A DNA stretch of 64,000 nucleotides, from positions 11,079-75,078 of the forward strand of contig CAZTPX010000029.1 in NCBI GenBank assembly GCA_964615095.1. The letters are read 5' to 3'. Shown here piece by piece: positions 46,730-55,792 of this stretch. The notes beneath the pieces were generated by a model that did not search any database, was not told the DNA's origin, and worked only from the letters and a program-made list of their open reading frames with translations. Position 1 is the stretch's first letter; each line of letters starts with the position of its first letter. The DNA is from JANXQG01 sp964615095. GTDB taxonomy: Bacteria; Planctomycetota; Planctomycetia; Pirellulales; Thermoguttaceae. Position numbers and translations under genes: made by a program.

Positions 46730-47809
46730 ATGTGGTTCTCCCGCGTCCGCTCTTTCGCTTTCGATACGTACCGGCGGCTGGAAACTCGCCAACATCAGCT
46801 ACTCTATCTGTTTCTGGAAATCACACGGCACTGCAATCTGAGTTGTTTGCACTGCGGAAGCGACTGCGTCCGCACTGGCGATTCGATCAAGGAACTCACT
46901 ACGGCAAATTGGCTGCTCCTGATTGACGACATCCGCCGCAGCTTCGGCCCCGACGTAATGCTCGTTCTGACGGGCGGCGAACCGCTCTTGCATCCCGACT
47001 TGGAAGAGATCACTGGCCATATTGCTTCGCACGCAATGCGGTGGGGGCTCGTGACCAATGGTCATGGACTTACGGGCGCCCGCCTCGCATCGTTCATCGA
47101 TCACGGTATCGGGTCAATCACCATCAGCCTCGATGGCCCGGAGGCCGCGCACGATTCGCTGCGGAATTTACCCGGAGCGTATTCGAAGACCACCGACGCG
47201 ATGTGCCGTATTGGTGCGGCCGCGATCCCAATGCGCGATGTCGTCACCTGCATCCATCCGGGCAATCTCGACCGGCTCGACGAGACGGCGGAGATCATCC
47301 TCGCTTCGGCCATCCCAGCCTGGCGACTTTTCCGCATCTTTCCCTCGGGACGCGCGGCAACGCGGCCGGACTTGCATCTCGACTTCGCCCAGACCCGGCG
47401 AATGCTTGACTGGATCGCCGCGAATCGGCCGCGACTGGCGCAGCGGGGACTCCGTGTGCAAGCGTCCTGCGAGGGGTATTTGCCGTTCGAACTGGACCGC
47501 AGGGTCCGCGATGTCCCCTTTTTCTGCCGCGCTGGCGTGAACTTTGGCGCGATCCGCTGTGATGGGACCGTCACAGGCTGTACGAACAACGATCCGACCT
47601 TCGACCAGGGAAATGTTCTCGAGAACAACTTCCGCTGGATCTGGGAGAACCGGTTTGACGTGTTCCGAGAGCGGAGTTGGCTTGCGGGGACGCAGTGTGC
47701 AACGTGCCCGGAAGCCGGTTGTTGCCGTGGCGGTTCGATCCATCTCTGGCGGCTAGGCGAGACCGCGCCGCGATTCTGCTATTGTTATCCGGCCGAACGG
47801 GACGCGTGA
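46730..47809 (+). CDS. Radical SAM/SPASM enzyme of the rSAM/lipoprotein type
   Basis: A 359-residue enzyme. The radical SAM cluster is C35-x3-C39-x2-C42 in 'RHCNLSCLHCGSDC', with the SAM-binding G-G-E in 'LVLTGGEPLLHPDLEE'. Typical further motifs are 'WGLVTNGHGLT', 'SITISLDGPE', 'VVTCIHPGNLDRL' and 'AWRLFRIFPSGRAA'. The C-terminal SPASM-type region has 'FFCRAGVNFGAIRCDGTVTG', 'CATCPEAGCCRGG' and 'FCYCYP', enough Cys for auxiliary clusters. The combination matches what I know as TIGR04133 (rSAM/lipoprotein system). It would modify a peptide, most likely the lipoprotein encoded just upstream. Modification chemistry unknown. Confidence 0.85.
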   Translation: MWFSRVRSFAFDTYRRLETRQHQLLYLFLEITRHCNLSCLHCGSDCVRTGDSIKELTTANWLLLIDDIRRSFGPDVMLVLTGGEPLLHPDLEEITGHIASHAMRWGLVTNGHGLTGARLASFIDHGIGSITISLDGPEAAHDSLRNLPGAYSKTTDAMCRIGAAAIPMRDVVTCIHPGNLDRLDETAEIILASAIPAWRLFRIFPSGRAATRPDLHLDFAQTRRMLDWIAANRPRLAQRGLRVQASCEGYLPFELDRRVRDVPFFCRAGVNFGAIRCDGTVTGCTNNDPTFDQGNVLENNFRWIWENRFDVFRERSWLAGTQCATCPEAGCCRGGSIHLWRLGETAPRFCYCYPAERDA

Positions 47810-47992
47810 AAAAAACGCACCTGCACGGCGGTCACGAACTCGTCCATCCCAACAGCCCGCCTTGTCTTGCCGTCCAGGTCGTAAAGGGCGTACTGCAGAT
47901 CCAGGGCCTCGGCTTCAGCCAGGTGTTCGCCGCTACCGGCGTCTTCTGCGCCCGCCTCGTTGCCGGGCACGGCAGGACAGGCGTTTCTCATT

Positions 47993-48757
47993 TCAACTGG
48001 CACCCAGATCGGCCACCAGACGACTCTCCAGCGTTACCTTCTCGATGTTTACGCCCAGCGCATCGGACAGAATCTGCCGAAGCTGCTGCCAGACGGCAAT
48101 GCAGCGGTCGTCAACTGGGATGTAGTCTCCGCCCGCGCCCTGTTTGGCCACGACGATCGCTTCAGAGTTCCTCCTCAATACGTCCCGCACCAGGTCTTTG
48201 ACGGTCTTCATCCCAAGCGGGAAGCGAAGCCGCCATGCCGCCAAGATCCACATCATCTTGCTGTACGTCTCAGCGAACATCCAGATCCCAAACAACCCCA
48301 GGATAGGCCACAGCCAGATGGCACCCGGAATCTGCCAAATGCGGAACTGCTCGACCAGGGCCATCGCGGCCGCCAGTAAAAGGCCGATCGGGCGGACGGC
48401 CCAGGGGTAGTCCAGCGTGGCGATGCGGTACGGGCCCGCTGCCCGCAAGGCTTCCCAAGCCCTGCGGCGAGTTTCCAACGGAAAGAGCGTTTCCAGCGGC
48501 GTCTTCAATTGCACGTCGTCGACCGCAACACCGGCCGCGTAGCCGATCTTTTGCCGCAATTCCTCCCAGACGGCGAAGTTCAGGCGAACGTCGGTCCGCA
48601 CGGTATCGTGGGCACGGATCTTGCGAAGAATCAGTTCGTACAGATCGCCTACGACGACATCGCGCTCGCGGGCCAGTTGCTCAAAGTCGCTTGCGGCCAG
48701 GGAGATGCCAAACGTCTTCTCCACACGAAAAGCAACATCCAATAAGTCCAAGCCCAT
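47993..48757 (-). CDS. Membrane protein with acyl-carrier-protein-like segments
   Basis: A 254-residue protein. The first about 50 residues ('GLDLLDVAFRVEKTFGISL', 'VVVGDLYELILRKI') resemble the second half of an acyl carrier protein beginning at the Asp-Ser-Leu helix, with Leu in place of the Ser. The C-terminal about 40 residues ('VWQQLRQILSDALGVNIEKV', 'ESRLVADLGAS') resemble the first half and stop right where the D-S-L motif would follow. Between them lie two predicted membrane segments (about 120-140 and 145-175). The permuted order and missing phosphopantetheine Ser suggest a non-carrying homologue. It converges with the radical SAM gene. Role unknown. Confidence 0.65.
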   Translation of the reverse strand: MGLDLLDVAFRVEKTFGISLAASDFEQLARERDVVVGDLYELILRKIRAHDTVRTDVRLNFAVWEELRQKIGYAAGVAVDDVQLKTPLETLFPLETRRRAWEALRAAGPYRIATLDYPWAVRPIGLLLAAAMALVEQFRIWQIPGAIWLWPILGLFGIWMFAETYSKMMWILAAWRLRFPLGMKTVKDLVRDVLRRNSEAIVVAKQGAGGDYIPVDDRCIAVWQQLRQILSDALGVNIEKVTLESRLVADLGAS

Positions 48758-49044
48758 GGGAGCAATTACAACATTTGATACCGATTCGACGCAGTCGTGC
48801 GTCGGATGGGCTTCAGTGTATCACGAATCTTCACGACTGTCTTCGTCAATACGGCGCGGGTTCCCCGCTGACCTCCTATCCGCCCCCAGCCCGCCATAAT
48901 ATAGATGCCTGGATCACGGCCGGCCTAGCGCAGCCCTGCCGCCCGACCCCACCGCGGCCGATGATCGACGGCACGGCCGAGACTGGGGCGCGGCGGAGGG
49001 GCCAAAAAGGAGGCATCGAAGGTTGCCTAGCACTCCCAACTCGG

Positions 49045-50003
49045 TCAGCGCTCCGTCGCTTGGACCTCGAACTGCACGTTGGCGGTGAGATACGGCAGCA
49101 ACTTCCCGCTGGCGTTGTCGGTTGCCACGACGACGGTATAGGTCACCACGTCTTTCCTCACGGCGGCATTGAGGCGAATCTGCGCGACTTTGCCCTCGAA
49201 GGACTTGCCCGGAAAGGCATCGACGGTAAAGCGGACCGCCTGCTTCTCGTGGATCTTGCCGATGTCGGCCTCCTTGGCCGATACCCAGACTTGAGTTTCC
49301 TCAGGTCCTTGGCGAACAAGAACAGGCCGGAAGAAGTCGCGCCGGAGACCACCGTCTGGCCCACAGTGACGCGGCGATCGATGACGATCCCTTTGATCGG
49401 AGAGCGGATGCGCGTCAAATCGAGATTGATTTCCGCCTGCCACAGCGCGACTTCGGCCTGCTTAATCACCGCCTCTTGGACGCCCACATCGGCCTTGGCC
49501 GCTTCCAAGGCCGCGAAGGTGGCGTCGTATTGGTTGCGCGCGATGACGCCCTTCTTAAGCAACTGGTCGTCGCGTTTCAAATTGGCCTCCGCCAAGACCT
49601 GATTGGCCTTCGCCATCGCCAGGTTCGCCTTGGCACTGTTGACGGCGGCCAGGTTCTGATCGACGGTCGCCTGGTACAAGGTCTGGTCGATTGTGGCCAG
49701 CACGGTCCCTTCCTCGACTTGCGAGCCGAAGTTGATCGACTTGCCGACGACGTGCGGGTCGGCGCCGAAACTCTTGACGATGCCATTTACCTGCGAGCCG
49801 ACATCGACCACTTCCTCTGGTTCCACCGTTCCCAAGGCGTGTACCGTCGCCGCCGTGTCAGCGCGGCCCACGGTACTCTCATGAAGCTTCGCGGGGCCCG
49901 CGCCCGCGGCCTTTGGCTCATCGGCCGCAGCGATGATCCGCGGGAGGCCAAACGCGGCCGCCATCGCCAGGGAAATACACCACCTGTTCCTGCTTGCACG
50001 CAT
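49045..50003 (-). pseudogene. HlyD/RND-type efflux periplasmic adaptor, frameshifted
   Basis: Start complementary to 50001-50003, with AGGAGA 7 bp upstream and a signal peptide ('CISLAMAAAFGLPRIIAAAD'). Adaptor features follow: 'VGSQVNGIVKSFGADPHVVG', a coiled-coil hairpin with 'LAAVNSAKANLAMAKANQVL', and 'TRIRSPIKGIVIDRRVTVGQ'. After 'FLFAKDLRKLK' the frame becomes random. A second frame starting near 49300 continues exactly with 'TQVWVSAKEADIGKIHEKQA', 'FTVDAFPGKSFEGKVAQIRL' and 'LPYLTANVQFEV' to the stop at 49045. One indel around 49290-49305 explains both. This could be a real lesion or a sequencing error. No RND or ABC partner gene is nearby. The gap 48758-49044 shows no gene. Confidence 0.8.
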
Positions 50004-50226
50004 TGTTCTTTCTCCTGTCATGAGTCGGACATCTATTCTACATGATCCACCGGCAGCAAGAATCGGCCCGCGGCTGGCCACCGCCAAAATCTCGCAGGCA
50101 CACCTCTTTCTTGGGATTGAAGGCAAGGCGAGAAGGACCGGCAAGTGCCTATCGCAGGGGCGATTCGCGATTTGGCTTCCGTGGGCCATCTCGAGTTTTC
50201 GGTTTATCATGGCATAGCTCCGCCGT

Positions 50227-50291
50227 CTTGCAACAAACCTGTTGATAACATAATTGTTGTCAACAAATCTGTTGTCAACAAATCTGTTTTG
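50227..50291. repeat. 15-bp iteron cluster upstream of the adaptor gene
   Basis: GTTGTCAACAAATCT occurs exactly twice in tandem (50256-50270, 50271-50285). A degenerate copy GTTGATAACATAATT precedes it (50241-50255), a further partial one lies before that (50227-50240), and a partial start GTTTTG follows at 50286. The core TTGTCAACAA is nearly dyad-symmetric. The cluster is AT-rich in a GC-rich region, and lies 224 bp upstream of the adaptor start and 455 bp upstream of putA, so it may be an operator array for either. Confidence 0.65.
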
Positions 50292-50412
50292 CCAACCCAG
50301 GGGAGGTTGGCCCCGTACGGCGCAAACGTCGCGGAAAGTGGCCGCCAGGACGGGGCTTGGCTGGAACACGGAATTATTTTCGAACCCACCATTTTTTTGA
50401 CACGGTGAACGT

Positions 50413-50427
50413 GCAACAATCTGTTGC
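50413..50427. promoter_or_regulatory. Short dyad related to the iterons
   Basis: GCAACA-ATC-TGTTGC is a 6-bp dyad within the same 683-bp gap and shares the AACA/TGTT core of the iteron cluster at 50227-50291. A common DNA-binding protein for both is possible. Nothing else beyond the iterons is recognised in 50004-50746. Confidence 0.4.
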
Positions 50428-50746
50428 AAAAAATGCATACGGTTTCGGCGCGCCCGTGAGGGGATCCGCGCCCCGATTCGTAAAAATCCCCGCACTAGTG
50501 CACTCAAGAATTCGGGCGTGCGGCAGCGGTTGTTGCAAATACCGCGCCGGCAAGAGCGGAAGTTCGTCATCCCACGTAACGGAAATCTCGGCGCGCTGAC
50601 AAGGGCCGCGTGGGGTTTATAGGAAATTTCTGTCGGACCCTATTTTTCAATTCCTTCTACCGCCTGAAGGTAGTGGTTCGATCGCGATGGACCGCAGCGC
50701 TATAATTCCTTGGCGAAATCTCGTACACGCCGCAAGGAACGCTTAT

Positions 50747-53737
50747 ATGGCATGGCTCGCACACAAACAGAGAAGGCCCCCATCTGCCCCGTCGTTTTCG
50801 GGCGGTGGCGATAGAAATCTCGAGCAGCGGATCGTGGAAATCGGCGGACGCCTGCTGGCCAGCACCCGCAAGCATCGCAAGGGCCTGTTTTCGACCGGAT
50901 TCTGGTCGGACCAGATGGTGGCCTGGACCATGAAGGACCCGTCCTTCCGTACGCAATTATTCCGCTTCATCGACGTCTTTCCCATGCTCCGCTCGCCCGA
51001 ATTGGTCCACGATTATCTGACTGATTATCTCAGCCAACCGGGCGTGACCTTGCCCACCGGCTTGGACCTGGGATTACAAGCGGGGCGACTGGCCAAGGGG
51101 CTTGTGGCCAAGACGATCACCGACCGCATCGAGAAAATGGCGGCGAACTTCATCGCCGGCAACAGCGCCGCCGCCGCCCTGCCCTTGCTCCGCAGTCTGT
51201 GGAAACAAGGCGTGGCCTTCAGCGTCGACCTTCTGGGCGAGGCCTGCGTGAGCGATGCCGAGGCGCAGGTCTACCAGCGGCGGTATCTCGATCTGCTGGA
51301 GGTCCTGCCCGCTGAAGTCGCGATCTGGCCGGCCGAGCCGCGACTGGAGACCGATCACCTCGGCCCCCTGCCGCGGACCAGCATCTCCATTAAGGTCAGT
51401 GCCTTGAGTCCGCGAACCGATGCCATCGACTTTGAAGGCTCGCTACGGACCTTGACGACTGCCCTGGAGCCGATCCTCCGCACGGCCGCCCAACGCGGCG
51501 CGCTGGTCTATTTCGACATGGAACAGGCCGCCGTCAAGGACCTGACCATCGCGCTCTTCCAGCGCTGTTGCGAGGCCCTCGATTTTCCCGCCGGCCTGGC
51601 AGTGCAGGCCTACCTGCGCAGCGGTGTGGACGACGCCCGGCGGCTGATCGATTGGACCCGCCGCAGTGGCCGGCAGGTGAGCGTGCGACTGATCAAGGGC
51701 GCTTACTGGGATTACGAAGTGATCCATGCCGAGCAAATGGGCTGGCCCGTACCGGTCTGGACGGATAAGCCGGCCACCGACGCCTGTTTCGAGCGGATGA
51801 CGGCGATGTTCGTGGAAGCCATACCGCGGCATGCGGGCGAAGGCGGCGTGAAACTGGCCCTGGGATCGCACAACGTGCGTTCGATCGCCCACGCGCTGGC
51901 CTTGGTCGAACAGCGGAGCTTGCCCTCCTCGGCAATTGAATTTCAGAAGCTCTACGGCATGGCCGATCCCTTGCGGCAGGCGCTGGTGGAAGAAGGTCTG
52001 CGAGTGCGCGAGTACGTGCCCGTGGGCGAAATGATCCCCGGCATGGCGTACCTCGTCCGCCGGCTCTTGGAGAACACGTCGAACCAATCGTGGCTGCGGG
52101 CCGGTTTTTCGGCCGATGTGTCCGATGACGTGCTGCTGGCCGCGCCCCAACCCAAGGAGAAGCCGGCTCCTTCTTCGTCCGAAGCGATTTCCGTCGCTGC
52201 GGCGCTCCGCCACCAGCTTTCGCCCGCGCCGGCCGGGCTCGACGCCGAGCGGCCGATGTTCAACGAGCCTTGGCGGGATTTTTCCCGCGACGACCAGCGG
52301 CAGCGGTTTGCCAAAGTGGTGAGCGAGGTCGTTGTGCCCAAGGTTGAGGCCGTCGGCGCGGCCGCCTGTGAGCAGGCCATCAGTTCGGCAGCCGCGGCGT
52401 TTCCCGCCTGGCGCGATCGCCCACCCTTGGAGCGTTCGCAGATCCTGCTTCACGCGGCCGCCGCGATGCGTCAACACCGCGACGAGTTGTCCGCCGCGAT
52501 GATTCGCGAGGCCGGCAAGACCTGGCGCGAGGCCGACGCCGACACCTGCGAGGCCATCGACTTCTGCGAATACTACGCCCGTGTGGCCGTCGGCCTGTTC
52601 CAACCCACGCGTCTGGGCCGTTTCGTGGGCGAACTGAATTGCCAGTGGTATCAACCGCGCGGCGCGGCCGCGATCATCAGCCCTTGGAATTTCCCCTTGG
52701 CCATCTGCTGCGGCATGACCGCCGCCGCGCTGGTCACAGGCAATACGGCCATCGTCAAACCGTCGTCGCAGACACGGGCTATCGCCCGGCGGCTTTGCGA
52801 AATTCTCTGGCAGGCCGGAGTGCCAGCCGAGGTCTTGCAGTTTCTGCCCGGCTCGGGCGGCGAGGTAGGCGACATGCTCGTGGGCGATCCGCGCGTGGCC
52901 ATGATCGCCTTCACCGGTTCGAAGGACGTGGGCCTGCGGATCTTGAAGCTGGCCGGCGATCCGCCGCCCGGCCAGGGGCTGGTCAAGAAGGTTGTGTGCG
53001 AGATGGGCGGCAAGAATGCGATCATCGTCGACGAATCGGCCGACCTGGACGAAGCCGTGCTGGCCATCCGGCAGTCGGCCTTCGGCTACAGCGGGCAGAA
53101 GTGTTCGGCCTGCAGCCGGGTGATCGCCTTGGACGGCATCCACGACGGGCTACTTCACCGCCTGGTGGAATCGACACGTGCCTTGGTGATTGGCGACCCG
53201 GCTGATCCAGGCACCGACGTGGGCCCGGTGATCGACGGGGCCGCCGCCGCCAAGATCCGTCAATATATCGAAATCGGCCGCAGCGAAGGCCGCTTGGAGT
53301 TGGCCTGCGACGTTCCCGCCGGCTTGGCGGAGCGCATCGGCAAGCCGGTGATTGGCCCGCACATCTTTTCCGGCATCCGGCCGCAGCACCGCCTGGCCTG
53401 CGAGGAGATTTTCGGCCCCGTGTTATCGGTCCTTCGCGCGGCGAACTTCGATGAGGCGTTGGGGATCGCCAATGCCTCGCTCTATAAGCTGACGGGCGGC
53501 GTTTTCAGCCGCAAGCCGGCCCACTTGGAGGCGGCCCGGCAGAAATTTCGCGTGGGGAATCTGTATCTCAACCGCGGCATCACCGGCGCGCTAGTGGGCC
53601 GTCAGCCGTTTGGCGGTTTCGGGCTTTCCGGGACCGGCACGAAGGCGGGCGGGGCCGACTACTTGCTGCATTTCGTAGAACCGCGCTGCGTTACGGAAAA
53701 CACGATGCGGCACGGGTTTGCGCCGGGTATGGAGTAG
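50747..53737 (+). CDS. putA: Bifunctional proline dehydrogenase / glutamate-semialdehyde dehydrogenase
   Basis: A 996-residue enzyme from ATG 50747 (AAGGA 8 bp upstream); an in-frame ATG 60 bp earlier lacks a ribosome site. The PRODH barrel (about 30-460) has 'SISIKVSALSPRTDAIDFEG', 'VSVRLIKGAYWDYEVIHAEQ' and 'EYVPVGEMIPGMAYLVRRLL'. The aldehyde dehydrogenase module (about 490-985) carries 'AAIISPWNFPLAICCGMTAA', the general base Glu752 in 'CEMGGKNAI' and nucleophile Cys786 in 'GQKCSACSRV'. It lacks the N-terminal ribbon-helix-helix repressor domain of the enterobacterial form. Together the two parts oxidise proline to glutamate, feeding electrons to quinone. Confidence 0.95.
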   Translation: MAWLAHKQRRPPSAPSFSGGGDRNLEQRIVEIGGRLLASTRKHRKGLFSTGFWSDQMVAWTMKDPSFRTQLFRFIDVFPMLRSPELVHDYLTDYLSQPGVTLPTGLDLGLQAGRLAKGLVAKTITDRIEKMAANFIAGNSAAAALPLLRSLWKQGVAFSVDLLGEACVSDAEAQVYQRRYLDLLEVLPAEVAIWPAEPRLETDHLGPLPRTSISIKVSALSPRTDAIDFEGSLRTLTTALEPILRTAAQRGALVYFDMEQAAVKDLTIALFQRCCEALDFPAGLAVQAYLRSGVDDARRLIDWTRRSGRQVSVRLIKGAYWDYEVIHAEQMGWPVPVWTDKPATDACFERMTAMFVEAIPRHAGEGGVKLALGSHNVRSIAHALALVEQRSLPSSAIEFQKLYGMADPLRQALVEEGLRVREYVPVGEMIPGMAYLVRRLLENTSNQSWLRAGFSADVSDDVLLAAPQPKEKPAPSSSEAISVAAALRHQLSPAPAGLDAERPMFNEPWRDFSRDDQRQRFAKVVSEVVVPKVEAVGAAACEQAISSAAAAFPAWRDRPPLERSQILLHAAAAMRQHRDELSAAMIREAGKTWREADADTCEAIDFCEYYARVAVGLFQPTRLGRFVGELNCQWYQPRGAAAIISPWNFPLAICCGMTAAALVTGNTAIVKPSSQTRAIARRLCEILWQAGVPAEVLQFLPGSGGEVGDMLVGDPRVAMIAFTGSKDVGLRILKLAGDPPPGQGLVKKVVCEMGGKNAIIVDESADLDEAVLAIRQSAFGYSGQKCSACSRVIALDGIHDGLLHRLVESTRALVIGDPADPGTDVGPVIDGAAAAKIRQYIEIGRSEGRLELACDVPAGLAERIGKPVIGPHIFSGIRPQHRLACEEIFGPVLSVLRAANFDEALGIANASLYKLTGGVFSRKPAHLEAARQKFRVGNLYLNRGITGALVGRQPFGGFGLSGTGTKAGGADYLLHFVEPRCVTENTMRHGFAPGME

Positions 53738-53858
53738 TCGCTTGACTTCACCAAGGAAAAGAGTAGACTCGCAGCTATGCTCCGGGGGGAGATATACGGC
53801 CATCCGGCGGTGACCCTCCGGGCAGGCACACCAACACATCCAGCAAGGGAGGAGCGTC

Positions 53859-55520
53859 ATGTTTCGCAAGTACCAAGCCGTTATCTCGTTGACCTTGGCC
53901 CTGACGATGACCGTCTCGCCAGCCATGATCTATGCTCAGCAGCCGTCCGCGGTCCAACCGGCGGCAGACGGCAGCGTAAAGGTCGATCTTGGATTTGTCA
54001 CGCCGGACACGGTGGCGGCGGCCGTCGTTTTCCCCAAACGCGTGCTGACCGCGCCGGAAATGGAAATGCTGCCGTTGGAGGTCCTCTCGGCCCTGGGCAA
54101 GAAGGAACTGGGGATTGATCCGCTGGAGATCGAGCAGGCCCTGCTGATCGTGGAGCCGCCGCAGGCCGGACCCCCGGGCGCTGCGCTCGTGCTCCACATG
54201 GCCAGCCCTATCGGCGCTGGAAAGCTCCTCATGCCGCTGCAAGCGCGGACCACCGAGGCCGAGCTGCAAGGCAAGACCTACCGCAAGGGCAAAACACCCA
54301 TGGACCCGAGCATCTTCCTGGCAGACGACCGCACGTTGATTGTGGGCACCGACGATTTGCTGCAAAAGATGCTGGCCAATCGCGCGAACCCCAAGGAAGG
54401 CAAGATGAGCCGCATGCTCGGCCGCGTAGCGCAGCCGCCCGACCTCATGGCGCTGGTACTCGTCGAGCCGCTTCGGCCTCTGATCGCCGCCCCGCTGGCA
54501 ATGGTCCCCGTTCCGCCGCCCCTGGCGGATGTCAAGAAGGTGCCGGACCTGGTCAATTATGTGTCCCTCACGGTGAATGTGCGAACCGCCGCGAACGCCT
54601 CGCTCGTCGTTCGGGCGAACGACGAGGCCGCCGCCCAGCAACTCGAGGGGATTGTCGACCAGCTTCTCTCGTTGGCGCGGCAAAATGTCCTGGCGGAGAC
54701 TGCCAAGCAGGCCGCCAGCAATGACCCGGTGGAACAGGCGATGGGCCGCTACTCGCAGCGCATGAGCGGCCGCATGTTCGAGGCTTTTCGCCCCGTGCGC
54801 AAGGGCGCGACGCTCTCGCTCACGACCAAGGGCCGTCTCAACAACCAGATGGGCTCGGTCGCGGTGATCGGTATCCTTGTAGGGTTGCTGTTGCCTGCGG
54901 TACAGTCGGCACGCGAGGCGGCGCGGCGCGCACAGTCGATGAATAACATGAAGCAGATTATGCTTGCGATGCTCAACGATGAGACCGTTCACGGCGCGTT
55001 TCCGGCCCGGGCAAATTTCGACAAGCAAGGCAAGCCGCTCCTGAGTTGGCGCGTCCACATACTGCCCTATATCGAAGAAACCCCGCTTTACAAGCAGTTC
55101 CATTTGGACGAGCCCTGGGACAGCGCGCACAACAAGACGCTGATCCCGCTCATGCCGAAGATCTATGCCAACCCGAGCAGTATGCCCCGGCCCGGTATGG
55201 CCAACTACCTGGCCGTCTGCGGCAAGGGACTGATGTTCGACGGCGAGACAGGCCGCAAGCTGTCTGAGATCACGGACGGCACCTCGAACACAATCGCGGT
55301 CGTGGAGGCCGACGACGATCGCGCCGTAACCTGGACCAAGCCCGACGACTGGCAGTTCGATCCGCAGCACCCGATGGCCGGGCTGGGCCACACGCATCCG
55401 GGCGGGTTCAATGCGGCCTTTGCCGATGGCTCGGTGCGGTTCCTCTCGCAAAGCATCGATCCCAAGATGTTCCAGGCGATGTTGACCATTGCCGGAGGGG
55501 AAGTCGTTCGACCGGAGTGA
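53859..55520 (+). CDS. Composite DUF1559 protein with a 330-residue N-terminal domain
   Basis: A 553-residue protein. GGGAGGAG precedes ATG 53859 and a Sec signal (1-26) follows. Residues about 38-330 form a domain rich in 'P-x-R-V-L-T-A-P-E-M-E' type motifs and ending near 'GATLSLTTKGRLNN'. At about 333 the DUF1559 core starts in the middle of the chain ('GILVGLLLPAVQSAREAARR'), then 'SWRVHILPYIEETPLYKQF', 'TSNTIAVVEA' and the C-terminal HX9DG motif 'HPGGFNAAFADGS'. In ordinary DUF1559 proteins that hydrophobic helix is an N-terminal prepilin signal; here no prepilin cleavage motif precedes it. It may serve as an internal anchor. Function unknown. Confidence 0.85.
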   Translation: MFRKYQAVISLTLALTMTVSPAMIYAQQPSAVQPAADGSVKVDLGFVTPDTVAAAVVFPKRVLTAPEMEMLPLEVLSALGKKELGIDPLEIEQALLIVEPPQAGPPGAALVLHMASPIGAGKLLMPLQARTTEAELQGKTYRKGKTPMDPSIFLADDRTLIVGTDDLLQKMLANRANPKEGKMSRMLGRVAQPPDLMALVLVEPLRPLIAAPLAMVPVPPPLADVKKVPDLVNYVSLTVNVRTAANASLVVRANDEAAAQQLEGIVDQLLSLARQNVLAETAKQAASNDPVEQAMGRYSQRMSGRMFEAFRPVRKGATLSLTTKGRLNNQMGSVAVIGILVGLLLPAVQSAREAARRAQSMNNMKQIMLAMLNDETVHGAFPARANFDKQGKPLLSWRVHILPYIEETPLYKQFHLDEPWDSAHNKTLIPLMPKIYANPSSMPRPGMANYLAVCGKGLMFDGETGRKLSEITDGTSNTIAVVEADDDRAVTWTKPDDWQFDPQHPMAGLGHTHPGGFNAAFADGSVRFLSQSIDPKMFQAMLTIAGGEVVRPE

Positions 55521-55603
55521 CGGTGGCCTTTTTGGAGTGCGGAGAGGGCACCGTGCGTAGCATGGTCTCCTCCGCTTTTCGATGTGGTCTGCCCGAGTGG
55601 CAC

Positions 55604-55710
55604 GTAGGTCCCTCTTGCCGAGAGGGATAATGTGCATCGGATCCTAGACAAAGCTCCGAGTTGTTCAACAGGTTGGAGCGTATTGGTCCCTTCCGGCAGA
55701 AGGGACCTAC
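55604..55710. repeat. Inverted pair of REP-like hairpins with compensatory changes
   Basis: Copy 1 (55604-55627) and copy 2 (55687-55710) are in opposite orientation and share GTAGGTCCCT and TGCCG. Each folds on itself: TCCCTCT-tgccg-AGAGGGA in copy 1 and, read on the same strand, TCCCTTC-cggca-GAAGGGA in copy 2. The four differences between the copies fall at paired stem positions and keep the pairing. They lie in the 272-bp gap after the DUF1559 gene. Confidence 0.7.
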
Positions 55711-55792
55711 TGCACGCAGTTGGCGTGACGCCGCGAAGGTGATTACAATGTGATTTTGGTGAACAAGAATCTTTTCATTGGAGAACGATAAC

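Noticed and set aside
51443..53143. 566-codon minus-strand open frame opposite putA
   Set aside because: Antisense frame of a well-conserved enzyme gene; composition is rich in His, Arg, Gly and Gln, typical of a shadow frame.
53775..55637. 620-codon minus-strand open frame opposite the DUF1559 gene
   Set aside because: The plus strand carries a signal peptide, DUF1559 and HX9DG motifs; the minus frame has no supportable feature.
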